A stretch of 64,000 nt of DNA, taken from positions 186,001-250,000 of the forward strand of contig NZ_UETB01000001.1 of the NCBI RefSeq assembly GCF_900116375.1, given 5' to 3'. Below, piece by piece: positions 23,144 to 32,371 of this stretch (within the stretch, counting starts at the first letter, position 1; each line of letters opens with the position of its first letter). Origin of the DNA: Georgenia satyanarayanai (lineage in GTDB: Bacteria > Actinomycetota > Actinomycetes > Actinomycetales > Actinomycetaceae). Below the pieces are notes generated by a model that saw only the letters and a list, made by a program, of their open reading frames with translations, searched no databases and was not told where the DNA came from. The translations under genes and the position numbers were made by a program.

Positions 23144-24439
23144 TCACCCCGCGCCGGTCGGCGCCGCGAGCCGAGCGAGCGTCACCACGTGCTCCCCGCC
23201 GCCGTCGTCCACCTGCGTCCACGCGAGGTAGGGGCCACCGCACACGATGGTTGCGTCGCCGGCGACGGCGGGCAGCGCGCCGGCCCGACCGGTGGCGGGG
23301 TGCAGGACGTAGGTCGTGGCGGGCCCGCCGGTGGAGGAGGCCGCCCACACGACGTGCTCACCGCACACCGCCAGCGAGGAGGGGACGACGCTGGTGCCGG
23401 GTGCGGCGACGAGGCGCTGGACCGCGGACCGCCCGGTCGTCCCGACGTAGACGTCCGTCTGGTCCGCCCACGCGAGGACCTGGCCGCCACCGGCGGCCAG
23501 CTGCGACACCGTGCCACCGTGCAGCTCCACGAGCGTGCGGGTGTCCCCACCCGGCGTGACGACGTCGATGCTCGTCTGCGCGGCGAGGGGGCCGCCGTCC
23601 TCGTCCACGCCGACGACGTCCCTGTCCTCCACGCGCACGGTGACCCAGCCGTCGGCCGCTCCGGCGGGCATGGTGGCGAGCTCGGCCTCCGTCCGCAGCT
23701 CCCCGCCCGACACCGGCACGGAGACGAGGCGGGTCCGCAGCGTGCCGTCCTCCCGCTCCTCGACCGTCTCCCAGCCGACACGGTCCCCGGCGGCTGTCAG
23801 CCGCGGGTGCCCCGCGAGGCCGGGCAGCTCCCCGGCGGGGAACAGCTGCTCCGAGCGGGCCAGCAGGACGGGGGCGGCCCCGGGGCGGGCGACCATGCGC
23901 CAGTCCGAGGTGCCGGCCTGCAGGCCCGTGGTCTCGTGCCACGCCGGTGACCCGCCGGCGAAGGTCGCGCTCACCACCTGGCGGTGCGCGTCGCCCGGGA
24001 CGAGAGCCTCGGTGCTCCCCAGGGGGTCCAGCCCCTCCTCCGTCCACAGGTGGACCGGCGTCGTCGCGAGCAGCTCGAGCGCGGCGCCGTCGAAGGAGCC
24101 CGGGTCGGTGGTCGAGATGAGCACCTCCCCGGACGGGGAGACGGCGCGCGGGGTCACCGTCGCGTCCTCACCCTCGCGGTAGCTCAGCGTGCGGAGGACC
24201 TCCACGGTCACCTCCGCAGCGTCGTCCGGCGCGGGGATGTCGAGCTCGGTGACGCTCAGCGGCGAACCGTCCGGCCCGGTGAGCGCGGGGGACGCGGCCG
24301 GCGTGTCGGTCGGTGCGACAGCCGCCTCCGCGGGCGGGGCGTTTCGCCCGGCGGCGACTGCCGTCGGGTCCGCGCCGTCGCAGGCGCTGACGGCGAGGAC
24401 GGCGAGCGTCCCCAGGGCCAGAAGTCGGTGTCGCGGCAC
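23144..24439 (-). CDS. Lipoprotein with a predicted beta-propeller-like extracellular domain
   Basis: A 431-residue protein from GTG 24439 with a GGGGGGAC ribosome-binding site. The signal peptide ends in the lipobox AVSAC. After an Ala/Pro linker, repeated blade-like segments appear (GDRVGWETV, GGGQVLAWADQTDVYVG, GEHVVWAAS, GPYLAWTQV) as in TolB/YncE-like propellers. Two cysteines near the C-terminus may form a disulfide. Likely membrane-anchored and extracellular; ligand unknown. Confidence 0.82.
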   Translation of the reverse strand: MPRHRLLALGTLAVLAVSACDGADPTAVAAGRNAPPAEAAVAPTDTPAASPALTGPDGSPLSVTELDIPAPDDAAEVTVEVLRTLSYREGEDATVTPRAVSPSGEVLISTTDPGSFDGAALELLATTPVHLWTEEGLDPLGSTEALVPGDAHRQVVSATFAGGSPAWHETTGLQAGTSDWRMVARPGAAPVLLARSEQLFPAGELPGLAGHPRLTAAGDRVGWETVEEREDGTLRTRLVSVPVSGGELRTEAELATMPAGAADGWVTVRVEDRDVVGVDEDGGPLAAQTSIDVVTPGGDTRTLVELHGGTVSQLAAGGGQVLAWADQTDVYVGTTGRSAVQRLVAAPGTSVVPSSLAVCGEHVVWAASSTGGPATTYVLHPATGRAGALPAVAGDATIVCGGPYLAWTQVDDGGGEHVVTLARLAAPTGAG

Positions 24440-24610
24440 GTGTCCCCCCTGTCGAGAAGGCGCCGGGACCGGTGCCTCGTCGGCACAGTAGCGGCCCGGG
24501 AACGCGCGGGCGGGCGTTCGCGCCTCGGTCGCGGGACGAAAATCCCCGGTGGGAGCGCTTCGCGGTGTGCCACGATGGACCGTACCGGCCCCCCACCCGC
24601 AGGAGCTCAC

Positions 24611-25591
24611 GTGACGAGCGACGTCGCCCACCGTCCCGCCGAGCCGCGCACCGGTTCCCCCGTCCTCGAGGTGTCCGGGCTGGTCCGCCGCTTCGGTGGC
24701 CTCACCGCCGTCGACGGCGTCTCCTTCCGCATCGCCCCGGGCGAGACCTACGGGCTGCTCGGCCCCAACGGCGCCGGCAAGACGACGACCATCTCGATGG
24801 TCGCCGGCCTGCTCGCGGCCGACGACGGCGAGGTGACCGTGGGCGGGCGGCGGATGGGGCCGCGGAAGGTCGAGCCCAAGCGGTACCTCGGCCTCGTCCC
24901 GCAGGACCTCGCGATCTACCCCGAGCTCACCGCCCGGGAGAACCTCCACTTCTTCGGACGCCTCCACGGTCTGGGCGGCGCCGCCCTCAAGCACCGCACC
25001 GCCGAGGTGCTCGACCTCATCGGCCTCGCGGACCGCGCCAAGGACCCGACCAAGGAGTTCTCCGGCGGGATGAAGCGCCGGCTCAACATCGGCATCGGGC
25101 TGCTCCACAGCCCCGAGCTCCTCATCCTCGACGAACCGACCGTCGGCGTGGACCCGCAGTCGCGCAACGCGATCCTCGAGTCCGTCGAGGCGCTGTCGAC
25201 CGAGGGCATGGCCGTCCTCTACACGACCCACTACATGGAGGAGGCCGAGCGGTTGTGCGACCGCATCGGCATCATCGACGCCGGCCGCCTCCAGGCCGAG
25301 GGCACCCGCCAGGAGCTCATCCGGATCATCGGTGAGCTCGACGAGATCCGCCTCGTCGGCACCGGGGACACCGCGGGGGCGGCCACCGCGCTGCGGGAGC
25401 TGTCCGCCGTCGAGACCGTCGTCGCCGAGGGGCGAGGCATCCTCCTGCACGTTCGCGACGCCCCGACGGCGGTGGCCGCCGTCGTGACGACCGCGGGCCG
25501 CAGCGGGATGGAGCTGTCCGACGTCGAGATCACCCGGCCCGACCTCGAGTCGGTCTTCCTCCACCTCACCGGCAAGGCGCTGCGGGACTGA
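24611..25591 (+). CDS. ABC-2 type exporter ATP-binding protein
   Basis: A 326-residue DrrA/NodI-like ATPase. Walker A is GPNGAGKTT, signature FSGGMKRRLNIG, Walker B LLILDEPTVGVDP, and the H-loop His is in YTTHYMEEAE. A C-terminal accessory domain of about 90 residues is typical of exporters of drugs or lipids. GTG at 24611 follows AGGAG. It is translated just before two permeases (1 bp gap) and forms the exporter with them. Confidence 0.95.
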   Translation: MTSDVAHRPAEPRTGSPVLEVSGLVRRFGGLTAVDGVSFRIAPGETYGLLGPNGAGKTTTISMVAGLLAADDGEVTVGGRRMGPRKVEPKRYLGLVPQDLAIYPELTARENLHFFGRLHGLGGAALKHRTAEVLDLIGLADRAKDPTKEFSGGMKRRLNIGIGLLHSPELLILDEPTVGVDPQSRNAILESVEALSTEGMAVLYTTHYMEEAERLCDRIGIIDAGRLQAEGTRQELIRIIGELDEIRLVGTGDTAGAATALRELSAVETVVAEGRGILLHVRDAPTAVAAVVTTAGRSGMELSDVEITRPDLESVFLHLTGKALRD

Positions 25592-25592
25592 C

Positions 25593-26759
25593 ATGCGACC
25601 GCTCCTCACGATGACCGTCGGCGACCTGCGCCAGCGGGTGCGCGACCGCTCCGTCCTCATCATGGGCGTCCTCGTGCCCGTGGCCCTCATGTTCGTCATG
25701 AACCTCGTCTTCTCCGGCAGCGACGCCCCCGAGCTCGGCGCCGTCACGGTCGCGGCCGCCGCCCCCGCCGACGACGAGCTCGCCACCGTCCTGCTCGCCA
25801 CGCTCGAGGAGGTCGAGGACTTCGAGGTGAGCGTCGAGGAGGTCGCTCCCGAGGAGGTGCGCGCGCTCGCCGAGGCGGGCGAGGCGGCCCTGGGGATCGT
25901 CGTGCCCGAGGGCTTCGGCGCGGCCGTCGCCGCCGGGGAGCCCGTCACCGTCGACCTCGTCGAGGGCGACGGCGCGGGTCTGGAGACCGACGTCCTCGCC
26001 CTCGTCGTCCGCGCTGTCACCGAGCAGATGACGGCCGGGACCGTCGCCACGCAGGCCGCCGCCGAGCTCGGGCTGGGGGAGGAGGCCGTGGGTGCCGTCG
26101 GGCAGCAGGTGGCCCAGGCGCCCCCCGCCGTCTCCACCGTCGAGGGCACGACGGCGACCGAGCAGCTCAACCCCGCCGCCACGACGGTCGCCGGGCAGGC
26201 GGGCCTGTTCCTGCTCTTCACCGTGGGCTTCGGGGTGCTGGCCCTGGTCAACGAGCGCGAGCAGGGCACCCTGGCGCGGCTGCGGTCGATGCCGATGCGC
26301 CCCGGGCTCATCGTCGGGGCCAAGGCGCTGTCGAGCTACGTCCTCGGGGTCGCCGCCACGCTCGTCCTCCTCACGGCCGGGACGCTCCTGTTCGAGGTCG
26401 ACTTCGGCTCCGAGCCGGTCGTCCTCGTCCTCGTCCTCAGCGTCGTCGCCGCCGCCACCTCGCTCATGTTCGTCGTCGCCCGGGTGGCGCGCACCGCCGA
26501 GCAGGCGGGGGTGGCCCAGGCGATCCTCGCGGTCGTCCTCGGGATGGCCGGCGGCGCGTTCTTCCCCATCGCCGCCGGCGGCGTGGCCGCCACGCTCCTC
26601 GACCTCAATCCCGTCGCCGCCTTCACCCGCGCGCTCGGCATCACCGCCGGCGGCGGGGGACTGGCCGACGTCGCGGGACCGGTCGCGATGATGCTCGCCT
26701 TCGCCGCGGTGTGCGCGCTCCTGTCGCGGCTCGTGCCCGACCGCGGGGTGACGGCATGA
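25593..26759 (+). CDS. ABC-2 type permease, first subunit
   Basis: A 388-residue permease. One N-terminal helix is followed by a long extracellular region (about 40-205), then five or six helices with NEREQGTLARLRSMPM, the cytoplasmic coupling element of ABC-2 permeases. FFPIAAGGVA and LNPVAAFTRAL are also family-typical. It probably works as a heterodimer with the next gene, which it overlaps by 4 bp. Confidence 0.93.
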   Translation: MRPLLTMTVGDLRQRVRDRSVLIMGVLVPVALMFVMNLVFSGSDAPELGAVTVAAAAPADDELATVLLATLEEVEDFEVSVEEVAPEEVRALAEAGEAALGIVVPEGFGAAVAAGEPVTVDLVEGDGAGLETDVLALVVRAVTEQMTAGTVATQAAAELGLGEEAVGAVGQQVAQAPPAVSTVEGTTATEQLNPAATTVAGQAGLFLLFTVGFGVLALVNEREQGTLARLRSMPMRPGLIVGAKALSSYVLGVAATLVLLTAGTLLFEVDFGSEPVVLVLVLSVVAAATSLMFVVARVARTAEQAGVAQAILAVVLGMAGGAFFPIAAGGVAATLLDLNPVAAFTRALGITAGGGGLADVAGPVAMMLAFAAVCALLSRLVPDRGVTA

Positions 26760-27919
26760 GGGCGCCCCTGGCGATCGCCGGCACCGAGCTGCGCCGCTTC
26801 ACCCGCGACCGCTCGAACATCTTCTTCGCGCTCATCTTCCCGCTGCTGCTCGTCGTCGTCATCGGCCTGCAGTTCGGCGGCGGGGGGCCCTCGGGGCGGG
26901 TGGCGCTCACCGGCAGCGGCGGCGAGCTGAGCGCGGCGCTCGCGGCCGAGCTCACCGATGCCGGCGGCACCGTGACCGAGACCGGCCCCGAGGACATGCG
27001 CGAGCGCGTCGCCCGCGGACGGGTGGACATCGGCCTGCTCGTCGACGACGCCGCCGAGGAGGCCTTCGCGGCCGGTGCCCCCGCGCAGGTCGAGCTCATC
27101 TCCTCCTCGGACGCCGGTTCGCCGGCGGCGGTGCAGCTCGTGCGCACCGCGCTGCAGACCCTGTCCGTGGACCGCACCCAGCTCACCGCGCTCATCGACG
27201 CGGGGGTGCCCGAGGCCGAGGCCGGGACGGCGCTCGCCGCGAGCCGCGAGGCCGTGGCGCCGGTGGAGCTGCGCGCCGTCGACGTCGACGAGATCGCCCA
27301 GGAGCTCGGCGGCCTGGGCCAGTTCGACCTCGGCGCGGCGACGATGGTCCTGCTCTTCGTCTTCCTGTCCACCCTCGGCAGCGCGGTCACGCTCATCCAG
27401 TCCCGCCGCCTGGGCGTCCAGGGCCGGGTCCTCGCCGCGCCGGTGTCCGGCGCGCAGGCGATCCTCGGCCAGCTGCTCGGCCGGTGGGTCATCGCGAGCT
27501 TCCAGGGGCTCTACATCATGGTGGCCAGCGCGCTGCTCTTCGACGTCGACTTCGGCAGCGTGGGCCTCGCGCTGCTCATCGTCCTCGTCTTCGGGGCGGT
27601 GGCCACGGGCGCAGCGATGCTGCTCGGTTCCCTCATGGACCACGAGGGCGCCGCGAACGGGGTGGCCGTGGGACTGGGCCTCGTGCTCGCCGCGCTCGGC
27701 GGGTGCATGTTCCCCCTCGAGCTCATGCCCGACACCCTGCGCACGGTCGCCCACGCCACCCCGCACGCCTGGGGCTACGAGGCCTTCGCCGAGATCCAGC
27801 GCCACGACGGCGGCCTGGCCGACATCGCCCCGCAGCTGGGCGTGCTCGCCGCGATGGCCGTGGTCCTCGTCCTCCTCGGCGCCTGGGCGCTGCGCCGCAG
27901 CGTCGCCCGCGCGATGTAG
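26756..27919 (+). CDS. ABC-2 type permease, second subunit
   Basis: A 387-residue paralogue of the preceding permease with the same topology: N-terminal helix (FALIFPLLLVVVIG), extracellular domain (about 45-200), then a C-terminal membrane region. The usual EREQGTL coupling motif is replaced by QSRRLGVQGRVLAAPVSG, suggesting unequal roles of the two subunits. CMFPLELMP and HATPHAWGYEAF are conserved. ATGA start/stop overlap at 26756. Substrate unknown. Confidence 0.93.
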   Translation: MRAPLAIAGTELRRFTRDRSNIFFALIFPLLLVVVIGLQFGGGGPSGRVALTGSGGELSAALAAELTDAGGTVTETGPEDMRERVARGRVDIGLLVDDAAEEAFAAGAPAQVELISSSDAGSPAAVQLVRTALQTLSVDRTQLTALIDAGVPEAEAGTALAASREAVAPVELRAVDVDEIAQELGGLGQFDLGAATMVLLFVFLSTLGSAVTLIQSRRLGVQGRVLAAPVSGAQAILGQLLGRWVIASFQGLYIMVASALLFDVDFGSVGLALLIVLVFGAVATGAAMLLGSLMDHEGAANGVAVGLGLVLAALGGCMFPLELMPDTLRTVAHATPHAWGYEAFAEIQRHDGGLADIAPQLGVLAAMAVVLVLLGAWALRRSVARAM

Positions 27920-27933
27920 CCCGCGCCGCCGCC

Positions 27934-28006
27934 GGCGACCTCCCCGGTTCTCCTCCGACCTCCCCGCTCGGCCCGCGTCGGCGTGAGGTGATCCGGGGAG
28001 GTCACC
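27934..28006. repeat. Dispersed palindrome family 2, copy 1
   Basis: The arms 27934-27955 and 27985-28006 are inverted repeats (19 of 22 match), with core GACCTCCCCGG / CCGGGGAGGTC. A second copy is at 33557-33625. It starts 15 bp after the permease stop. Confidence 0.8.
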
Positions 28007-28019
28007 CGGCCGGTCCGCG

Positions 28020-28025
28020 TAGCAT
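28020..28025 (+). promoter_or_regulatory. -10 box TAGCAT, leaderless start
   Basis: TAGCAT ends six bases before the S4-protein ATG at 28032. Confidence 0.6.
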
Positions 28026-28031
28026 CGGTCC

Positions 28032-28400
28032 ATGGCCGAGGACTCCGTGCGTGTGGACAGCTGGCTGTGGGCGGTGCGGATCTTCAAGACCCGCAGCCAG
28101 GCCCAGGCCGCCTGCCGCGGCGGCCACGTGCGCGTCGACGGCGACCGCGCCAAGCCCGCCACCCTCGTCGGCATCGGCAGCCGGGTGGTGGTGACGGGCG
28201 GCCCGCAGGAGCGCACCGTCGTCGTCCAGCGGCCGCTGCGCAAGCGCGTCGGCGCCCCGCTCGCCGCCCAGGCGATGATCGACGAGACCCCGCCGCCCCC
28301 GCCGAGGGTCGAGCAGGCCGCCGTCCCGCGGCGCGAGCGCGGTGCCGGCCGTCCCACCAAGCGCGAGCGGCGCGACCTCACCCGCCTGCGCGGCTACTGA
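28032..28400 (+). CDS. S4-domain RNA-binding protein, Hsp15-like
   Basis: A 122-residue protein with an S4 domain in the first ~60 residues (VDSWLWAVRIFKTRSQAQAA, GGHVRVDGDRAKPA) and a basic, Pro-rich tail. Hsp15/HslR binds ribosomal RNA and rescues stalled 50S subunits carrying nascent chains. Length and motif agree with actinobacterial members. Probably a leaderless mRNA. Confidence 0.88.
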   Translation: MAEDSVRVDSWLWAVRIFKTRSQAQAACRGGHVRVDGDRAKPATLVGIGSRVVVTGGPQERTVVVQRPLRKRVGAPLAAQAMIDETPPPPPRVEQAAVPRRERGAGRPTKRERRDLTRLRGY

Positions 28401-28403
28401 GGC

Positions 28404-29318
28404 GTGGGGACCGGTCCCGCGGCCGGGCGCAGCGCTCCGGCCACCCGCTCACGCTCGCTGCTCGCCACGCCCGCGCGGCAGGCCGTCGTCGTCATCGCGA
28501 CGACGGGCGCCGTGGCGATGTGGCTCTACCTGGCGGCCCGCTTCCGTCGGCCGCTGGTGGCACCGCTGACCCTCGAGGTCCTGCTGGACGGCATCGACTC
28601 GGACACGCTCACCGAGCGCTGGTCCGCCCACGTTGTCGCCGTGCTCCTCCACGGCCACCTGCCGGTGCTGGCGCTCCTCGCCTGCTGGGGTGTGGGGCTG
28701 GCCGTGCACTCCGCGGTGCGGTCCTGGCGCGAGCCGCTGTCCGAGCAGGTGAAGAGCACGGTCGGGCCGCGCGTCGTGCTGCCCCCGGGGCTCGCGAGGG
28801 TGCTGCGGCACGAGCCGTCCGACCGTGTCCCGCCCCTCGGCATGGTGTGGATCGCCGTGCTCGCCTGCGCGTTCACGGTGCGCGCGGCGACGGCCGGCTG
28901 GATGGTCGGCCGCGCGCCCTTCTGGGACCGCAGCTTCGGGGCAGCCCTGTGGGTGACCCTGGTGTGGGTGGCGGTGGCGGTGCTCGCCGGGCTCACCGCC
29001 GTGGCTCTCCACGTGCGCCGCCGGCGCTACCTGCGCGACCCGCGCCACCGCCCGCGCAGCCGGGGCGCGGGGGCAGTCCCGTTGCTGACCCGGACGGAGG
29101 AGGAGCCGGCGACCGTCGAGACCAGGCGGGCCGACGGCCTCATGGTCGGGGCGATGGTCTGCGCGGCCCTGGCGCTCGGCCCGCTCGGCCTCGCGCTCGG
29201 CGTGTGGGGACTGCGGCACTCGCGCCTCGGGTGGGGCGCGGTGCTCGTCGTCGGGCTCAACGCGCTGCACACCCTCGTCCTCGCCGTGGCGCTGGTCCTC
29301 GCCGTCGTCGCCGGCTGA
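28404..29318 (+). CDS. Polytopic membrane protein of unknown function
   Basis: A 304-residue protein starting at GTG 28404, three bases after the previous stop. About six hydrophobic segments are visible: two near the N-terminus, two around 150-205, and a C-terminal pair (LMVGAMVCAALALGPLGLAL, GAVLVVGLNALHTLVLAV) resembling the DUF4190 two-helix module. A basic, Arg-rich cytoplasmic stretch lies between. No catalytic motif is seen. The start is uncertain because a true ribosome-binding site is not obvious. Confidence 0.7.
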   Translation: MGTGPAAGRSAPATRSRSLLATPARQAVVVIATTGAVAMWLYLAARFRRPLVAPLTLEVLLDGIDSDTLTERWSAHVVAVLLHGHLPVLALLACWGVGLAVHSAVRSWREPLSEQVKSTVGPRVVLPPGLARVLRHEPSDRVPPLGMVWIAVLACAFTVRAATAGWMVGRAPFWDRSFGAALWVTLVWVAVAVLAGLTAVALHVRRRRYLRDPRHRPRSRGAGAVPLLTRTEEEPATVETRRADGLMVGAMVCAALALGPLGLALGVWGLRHSRLGWGAVLVVGLNALHTLVLAVALVLAVVAG

Positions 29319-29330
29319 GCCGGCCGTCGC

Positions 29331-30089
29331 TCAGACCGGCAGCCGCGCCGCCTGGGCCTCGTGCTCCGCGCGCACCCGCTGGTCACCCAGGCGCGGGTCG
29401 AGCGGCTCGGCACCGGCGGTGAGGTCGTCGAGGTAGCGGTGGTCGGCCGCGAGGCGATGGCTCGCCGCCGCGGCGTCGGTGACCCGCCCGTGCCCCGGCA
29501 CGACGGCGTCACACCCGGCAACGACGTCCGCGAGCCGCTGCAGGGAGCGCCGGTAGGCGTCGACGGCGCCGGGCCCGTCGTCGAGCAGCGGGACCTCGAC
29601 GTCGGAGAGCATGTCCCCGGCGAGCAGCACCCTTTCGCCCGGCAGGTGCAGGCTCGCGTGCCCCGGCGCGTGACCGGGCGTCGCGACGACGACGGCGCGG
29701 GGGCCCGTCCACGGCAGCTCGGTCGTGTCCGGCGGCAGTGGCGTCGTCCCGCCGACGACGTCCCACCGGTGGCCGGGGAGGTCGCGTGCCGCCTGGGCGG
29801 CGAGCTCCTCGTCGGTGCACGCGGCGGCCGCCGCCGGGGTCGCCCAGCGCGGGACGTCGGGCAGCGCCTCGGACCACAGCGTGTGGTCCCAGTGGGGGTG
29901 TGTCGAGAAGGCGGCGGCCACGTGCCAGCCGCGATCGGTGAGCTCGCGCTGGAGGGAGACGAGGTCCGCGGGGGTGAGGGCGGGGTCGACGACGAGGCAC
30001 GCGCCGTCGTCGTCCACGACGACGGTGGAGGTGGTGAGCCAGGTGGGGGAGGTGGTGACCCAGACGCGGGCGGAGACCTGCTCGAGCAC
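29331..30089 (-). CDS. Metallo-beta-lactamase-fold hydrolase
   Basis: A 252-residue MBL-fold protein. The first metal motif is THPHWDH, followed by the single ligand His in PGHAPGHAS, an Asp in LLAGDMLSD and a His in VPGHG. Such enzymes hydrolyse thioesters, lactones or similar bonds; the substrate is not predictable. GTG at 30089 is one base from the ppgK stop, so the two genes are co-transcribed. Confidence 0.9.
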   Translation of the reverse strand: MLEQVSARVWVTTSPTWLTTSTVVVDDDGACLVVDPALTPADLVSLQRELTDRGWHVAAAFSTHPHWDHTLWSEALPDVPRWATPAAAAACTDEELAAQAARDLPGHRWDVVGGTTPLPPDTTELPWTGPRAVVVATPGHAPGHASLHLPGERVLLAGDMLSDVEVPLLDDGPGAVDAYRRSLQRLADVVAGCDAVVPGHGRVTDAAAASHRLAADHRYLDDLTAGAEPLDPRLGDQRVRAEHEAQAARLPV

Positions 30090-30090
30090 G

Positions 30091-30855
30091 TCAGCGGTGG
30101 TTCGCGGCGGCGAGCGCGGCGGCGCCGACGATCCCGGCCTGGTTGCGCAGCGCGGCCGGCACGATCGGGGCCTGGAGCTCCAGGAGCGGGAGGAACTGGT
30201 CGGCCTTCTTGCTCACCCCGCCGCCCACGACGATGAGGTCGGGGGAGAAGAGCATCTCCACCGTCTCGAAGTAGCGCTGCAGCCGCTTGGCCCACTTCTT
30301 CCACGACAGCTCCTCGCGCTCGCGCGCGGAGTCGGCGGCGCGGCTCTCGGCGTCGTGGCCGTCGATCTCGAGGTGCCCGAGCTCGGTGTTGGGCACGAGG
30401 GTGCCGTTCGCGATGAGGGCCGAGCCGATGCCCGTACCGAGCGTGACGACCAGCACGAGGCCCTCGACGCCCTTCGCGGCGCCGTAGACGGTCTCGGCGT
30501 AGCCGGCGGCGTCGGCGTCGTTGACCGCGACGACCCGCCGCCCGATCGCCTCGCTCATCACCTGCGGCACGTCCACGCCCTGCCACGACTCGTGGAGGTT
30601 GGCGATGAACGGCACGACGCCGTGCTTGATCGGGGCGGGGAACGTCAGCCCGACCGGCACGTCGGGGGCGAGGTCGAAGCCGGCGACGAGCTCCTCGACG
30701 ACGGCGGCCACCGCCTCGGGCGTGGACTTGGCCGGGGTGGGGATGCGCACCCGGTCGGTGGTGAGCTCACCCGCGGCGAGGTCGACGGGCGCGCCCTTGA
30801 TCCCGGACCCGCCGATGTCGATACCGAAGGCGGTGGGCGTGCTGGAGGTGGACAT
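30091..30855 (-). CDS. ppgK: Polyphosphate/ATP glucokinase
   Basis: A 254-residue ROK-family kinase of normal PPGK length. Phosphate motif [16 protein letters not shown], catalytic Asp region [41 protein letters not shown] and [14 protein letters not shown] are all characteristic. It phosphorylates glucose using polyphosphate or ATP in the cytoplasm and feeds glycolysis. Start at 30855 is the usual MSTSS-type N-terminus. Confidence 0.94.
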   Translation of the reverse strand: MSTSSTPTAFGIDIGGSGIKGAPVDLAAGELTTDRVRIPTPAKSTPEAVAAVVEELVAGFDLAPDVPVGLTFPAPIKHGVVPFIANLHESWQGVDVPQVMSEAIGRRVVAVNDADAAGYAETVYGAAKGVEGLVLVVTLGTGIGSALIANGTLVPNTELGHLEIDGHDAESRAADSAREREELSWKKWAKRLQRYFETVEMLFSPDLIVVGGGVSKKADQFLPLLELQAPIVPAALRNQAGIVGAAALAAANHR

Positions 30856-30911
30856 CGAGGGTGCTCCGGTGGTCGACGGCGGGAGGCGACTGGGAGCCTA
30901 CCGCCAGGCCG

Positions 30912-31391
30912 TCACGCCGGCTGCTCGAGGGAGGCCCGCCACGCGTCCAGCCCCTGCTGGACCTCCGCGTCCGTCCGGTGCTCCACGCGGGTCATGAGCG
31001 TCCACCGCACGCCGTAGGGGTCCTGGATCGAGGCGTAGCGGTCCCCGGTCACCGCGAAGTCCGCGGCCTCCTCCCGCACCCGTGCGCCGCGCTCGCGGGC
31101 GGCGGCGAGGGTGGAATCGACGTCGGGGACGTAGACGGCGATCGAGAAGCTGGCGTCGTCGCTGCCCGGGTCGCTGGCGACGGCGTGGAACTGCGGGTTC
31201 GGGTCCATGACCGTCATCCGGCCGTGGCCCAGGTCGAGCTCGCAGTGCCAGACCGAGCCGTCGGGCCCGTCCATGCGGGTGACCACGCGCGCGCCGAGGA
31301 CGGCGCGGTAGAAGTCGACCGCCTCGCGCGCGGGGGAGACGACGACGAGCGGGCTGAGGGAGGTGTAGCCCTCGGGAAGGTGTGTGCTCAT
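30912..31391 (-). CDS. VOC-family (glyoxalase-like) protein
   Basis: A 159-residue protein of the PhnB/YdfO-type VOC superfamily with two beta-alpha-beta-beta-beta units: [20 protein letters not shown] at the start, [16 protein letters not shown], and [14 protein letters not shown] at the end. VOC proteins use a divalent metal for isomerisation, dioxygen or antibiotic-sequestering reactions; substrate unknown. The start at 31391 is divergent from an AraC-type gene only 27 bp away, so the pair may be functionally linked. Confidence 0.88.
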   Translation of the reverse strand: MSTHLPEGYTSLSPLVVVSPAREAVDFYRAVLGARVVTRMDGPDGSVWHCELDLGHGRMTVMDPNPQFHAVASDPGSDDASFSIAVYVPDVDSTLAAARERGARVREEAADFAVTGDRYASIQDPYGVRWTLMTRVEHRTDAEVQQGLDAWRASLEQPA

Positions 31392-31405
31392 GCGCCCAGC
31401 CTCCC

Positions 31406-31411
31406 TAGAGT
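31406..31411 (+). promoter_or_regulatory. -10 box TAGAGT near an AraC-type gene
   Basis: TAGAGT ends seven bases before GTG 31419, again suggesting a leaderless start. The -35 would overlap the divergent VOC gene. Confidence 0.45.
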
Positions 31412-31418
31412 GCGGTGC

Positions 31419-32270
31419 GTGGGGCTTGAAGATCCGCGCCAGGGTGGGGACGGCGCCGTGCTGTGGCCGGCGGCGGGCACGGACGTGTTCGACTCCGGCC
31501 GCCTGCCGGTGCCCGGGCCGCTCGGTGAGGTCGCCGCCCACTACTGGTGGGTGACGTGGCGCCGTGCGGAGCGGGTGCCGTTCCGCCAGCAGGTCCTGTC
31601 CCACCCGGTCACCCACCTCACGGTCGAGGCCGCCGAGGGCGGCGTGCTCCACGGCCTGCCGGTCCCCGCCGCGCTCGTCCACGGCCTGGTCACCCGGGTC
31701 TTCACCGTCGACCTGCCCGTCGCCGGCCGGGTCGCCGGGCTCGCCTTCCACCCGGGCGGGCTGGCCGCGCTGCTCGGCCGGGGCGTCGCCGACCTCACCG
31801 GCACCGTGGTGCCCGCGCGGGAGGTGCTGGGCGACGTCGTCGGCCCCCTCACCCGCGACGTCCTCGCCGAGGACGACGACGCCGCTCGCCGCGACGTCCT
31901 GGCCGGCCACCTGTCCGAGGTGCTCGCGCCACGCCTCGACGCGGTGCGCGCCGACGAGGGCTACCGCACGGTGCGGGACGCGGTGGCCCTCATGCGCCGG
32001 CGGGAGCACGTGACGCTCGCGACGGTCGCGGAGCAGGTCCACGTGTCGGTGCGCACGCTGCAGCGGCTCTTCGCGCGGTACGTGGGCGCCTCCCCGCTGT
32101 GGGTGCTGCGCCGCCACCGCCTGCAGGACGCCGTCGCCGCGCTCGACGCGGGGCGGGGGCAGGACCTCGCGGCGCTCGCGGCGTCCCTCGGATTCGCCGA
32201 CCACGCCCACCTCACGCGCGCCTTCACCGCCGTCGTCGGCGTCCCGCCCTCGCGCTACCGCGGCAGCTGA
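31419..32270 (+). CDS. AraC-family transcriptional regulator
   Basis: A 283-residue regulator. The N-terminal part (about 1-165) is the DUF6597-like sensor found in many actinobacterial AraC proteins (FHPGGLAALLGRGVADLTG). The C-terminal part carries two helix-turn-helix motifs, VTLATVAEQVHVSVRTLQRLF and DLAALAASLGFADHAHLTRAF, ending in GVPPSRYR. It likely controls itself and the divergent VOC gene. Confidence 0.9.
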   Translation: MGLEDPRQGGDGAVLWPAAGTDVFDSGRLPVPGPLGEVAAHYWWVTWRRAERVPFRQQVLSHPVTHLTVEAAEGGVLHGLPVPAALVHGLVTRVFTVDLPVAGRVAGLAFHPGGLAALLGRGVADLTGTVVPAREVLGDVVGPLTRDVLAEDDDAARRDVLAGHLSEVLAPRLDAVRADEGYRTVRDAVALMRRREHVTLATVAEQVHVSVRTLQRLFARYVGASPLWVLRRHRLQDAVAALDAGRGQDLAALAASLGFADHAHLTRAFTAVVGVPPSRYRGS

Positions 32271-32290
32271 CGGCGCCCTCCCTCCTCGCC

Positions 32291-32356
32291 GAGTACCCAC
32301 CTACGGTCACGACGGCGCCCGCCTGGGGGCCGCCCGGTGACCGTAGGTGCGTACTC
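32291..32356. repeat. Dispersed palindrome family 1, copy 2
   Basis: Arms 32291-32310 and 32337-32356 match at 19 of 20 positions; the right arm complement reads GAGTACGCACCTACGGTCAC. It lies between the convergent AraC-type and map genes, 20 bp after the first stop and 15 bp before the second. Confidence 0.85.
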
Positions 32357-32371
32357 GCGAGGACGGTGAGG

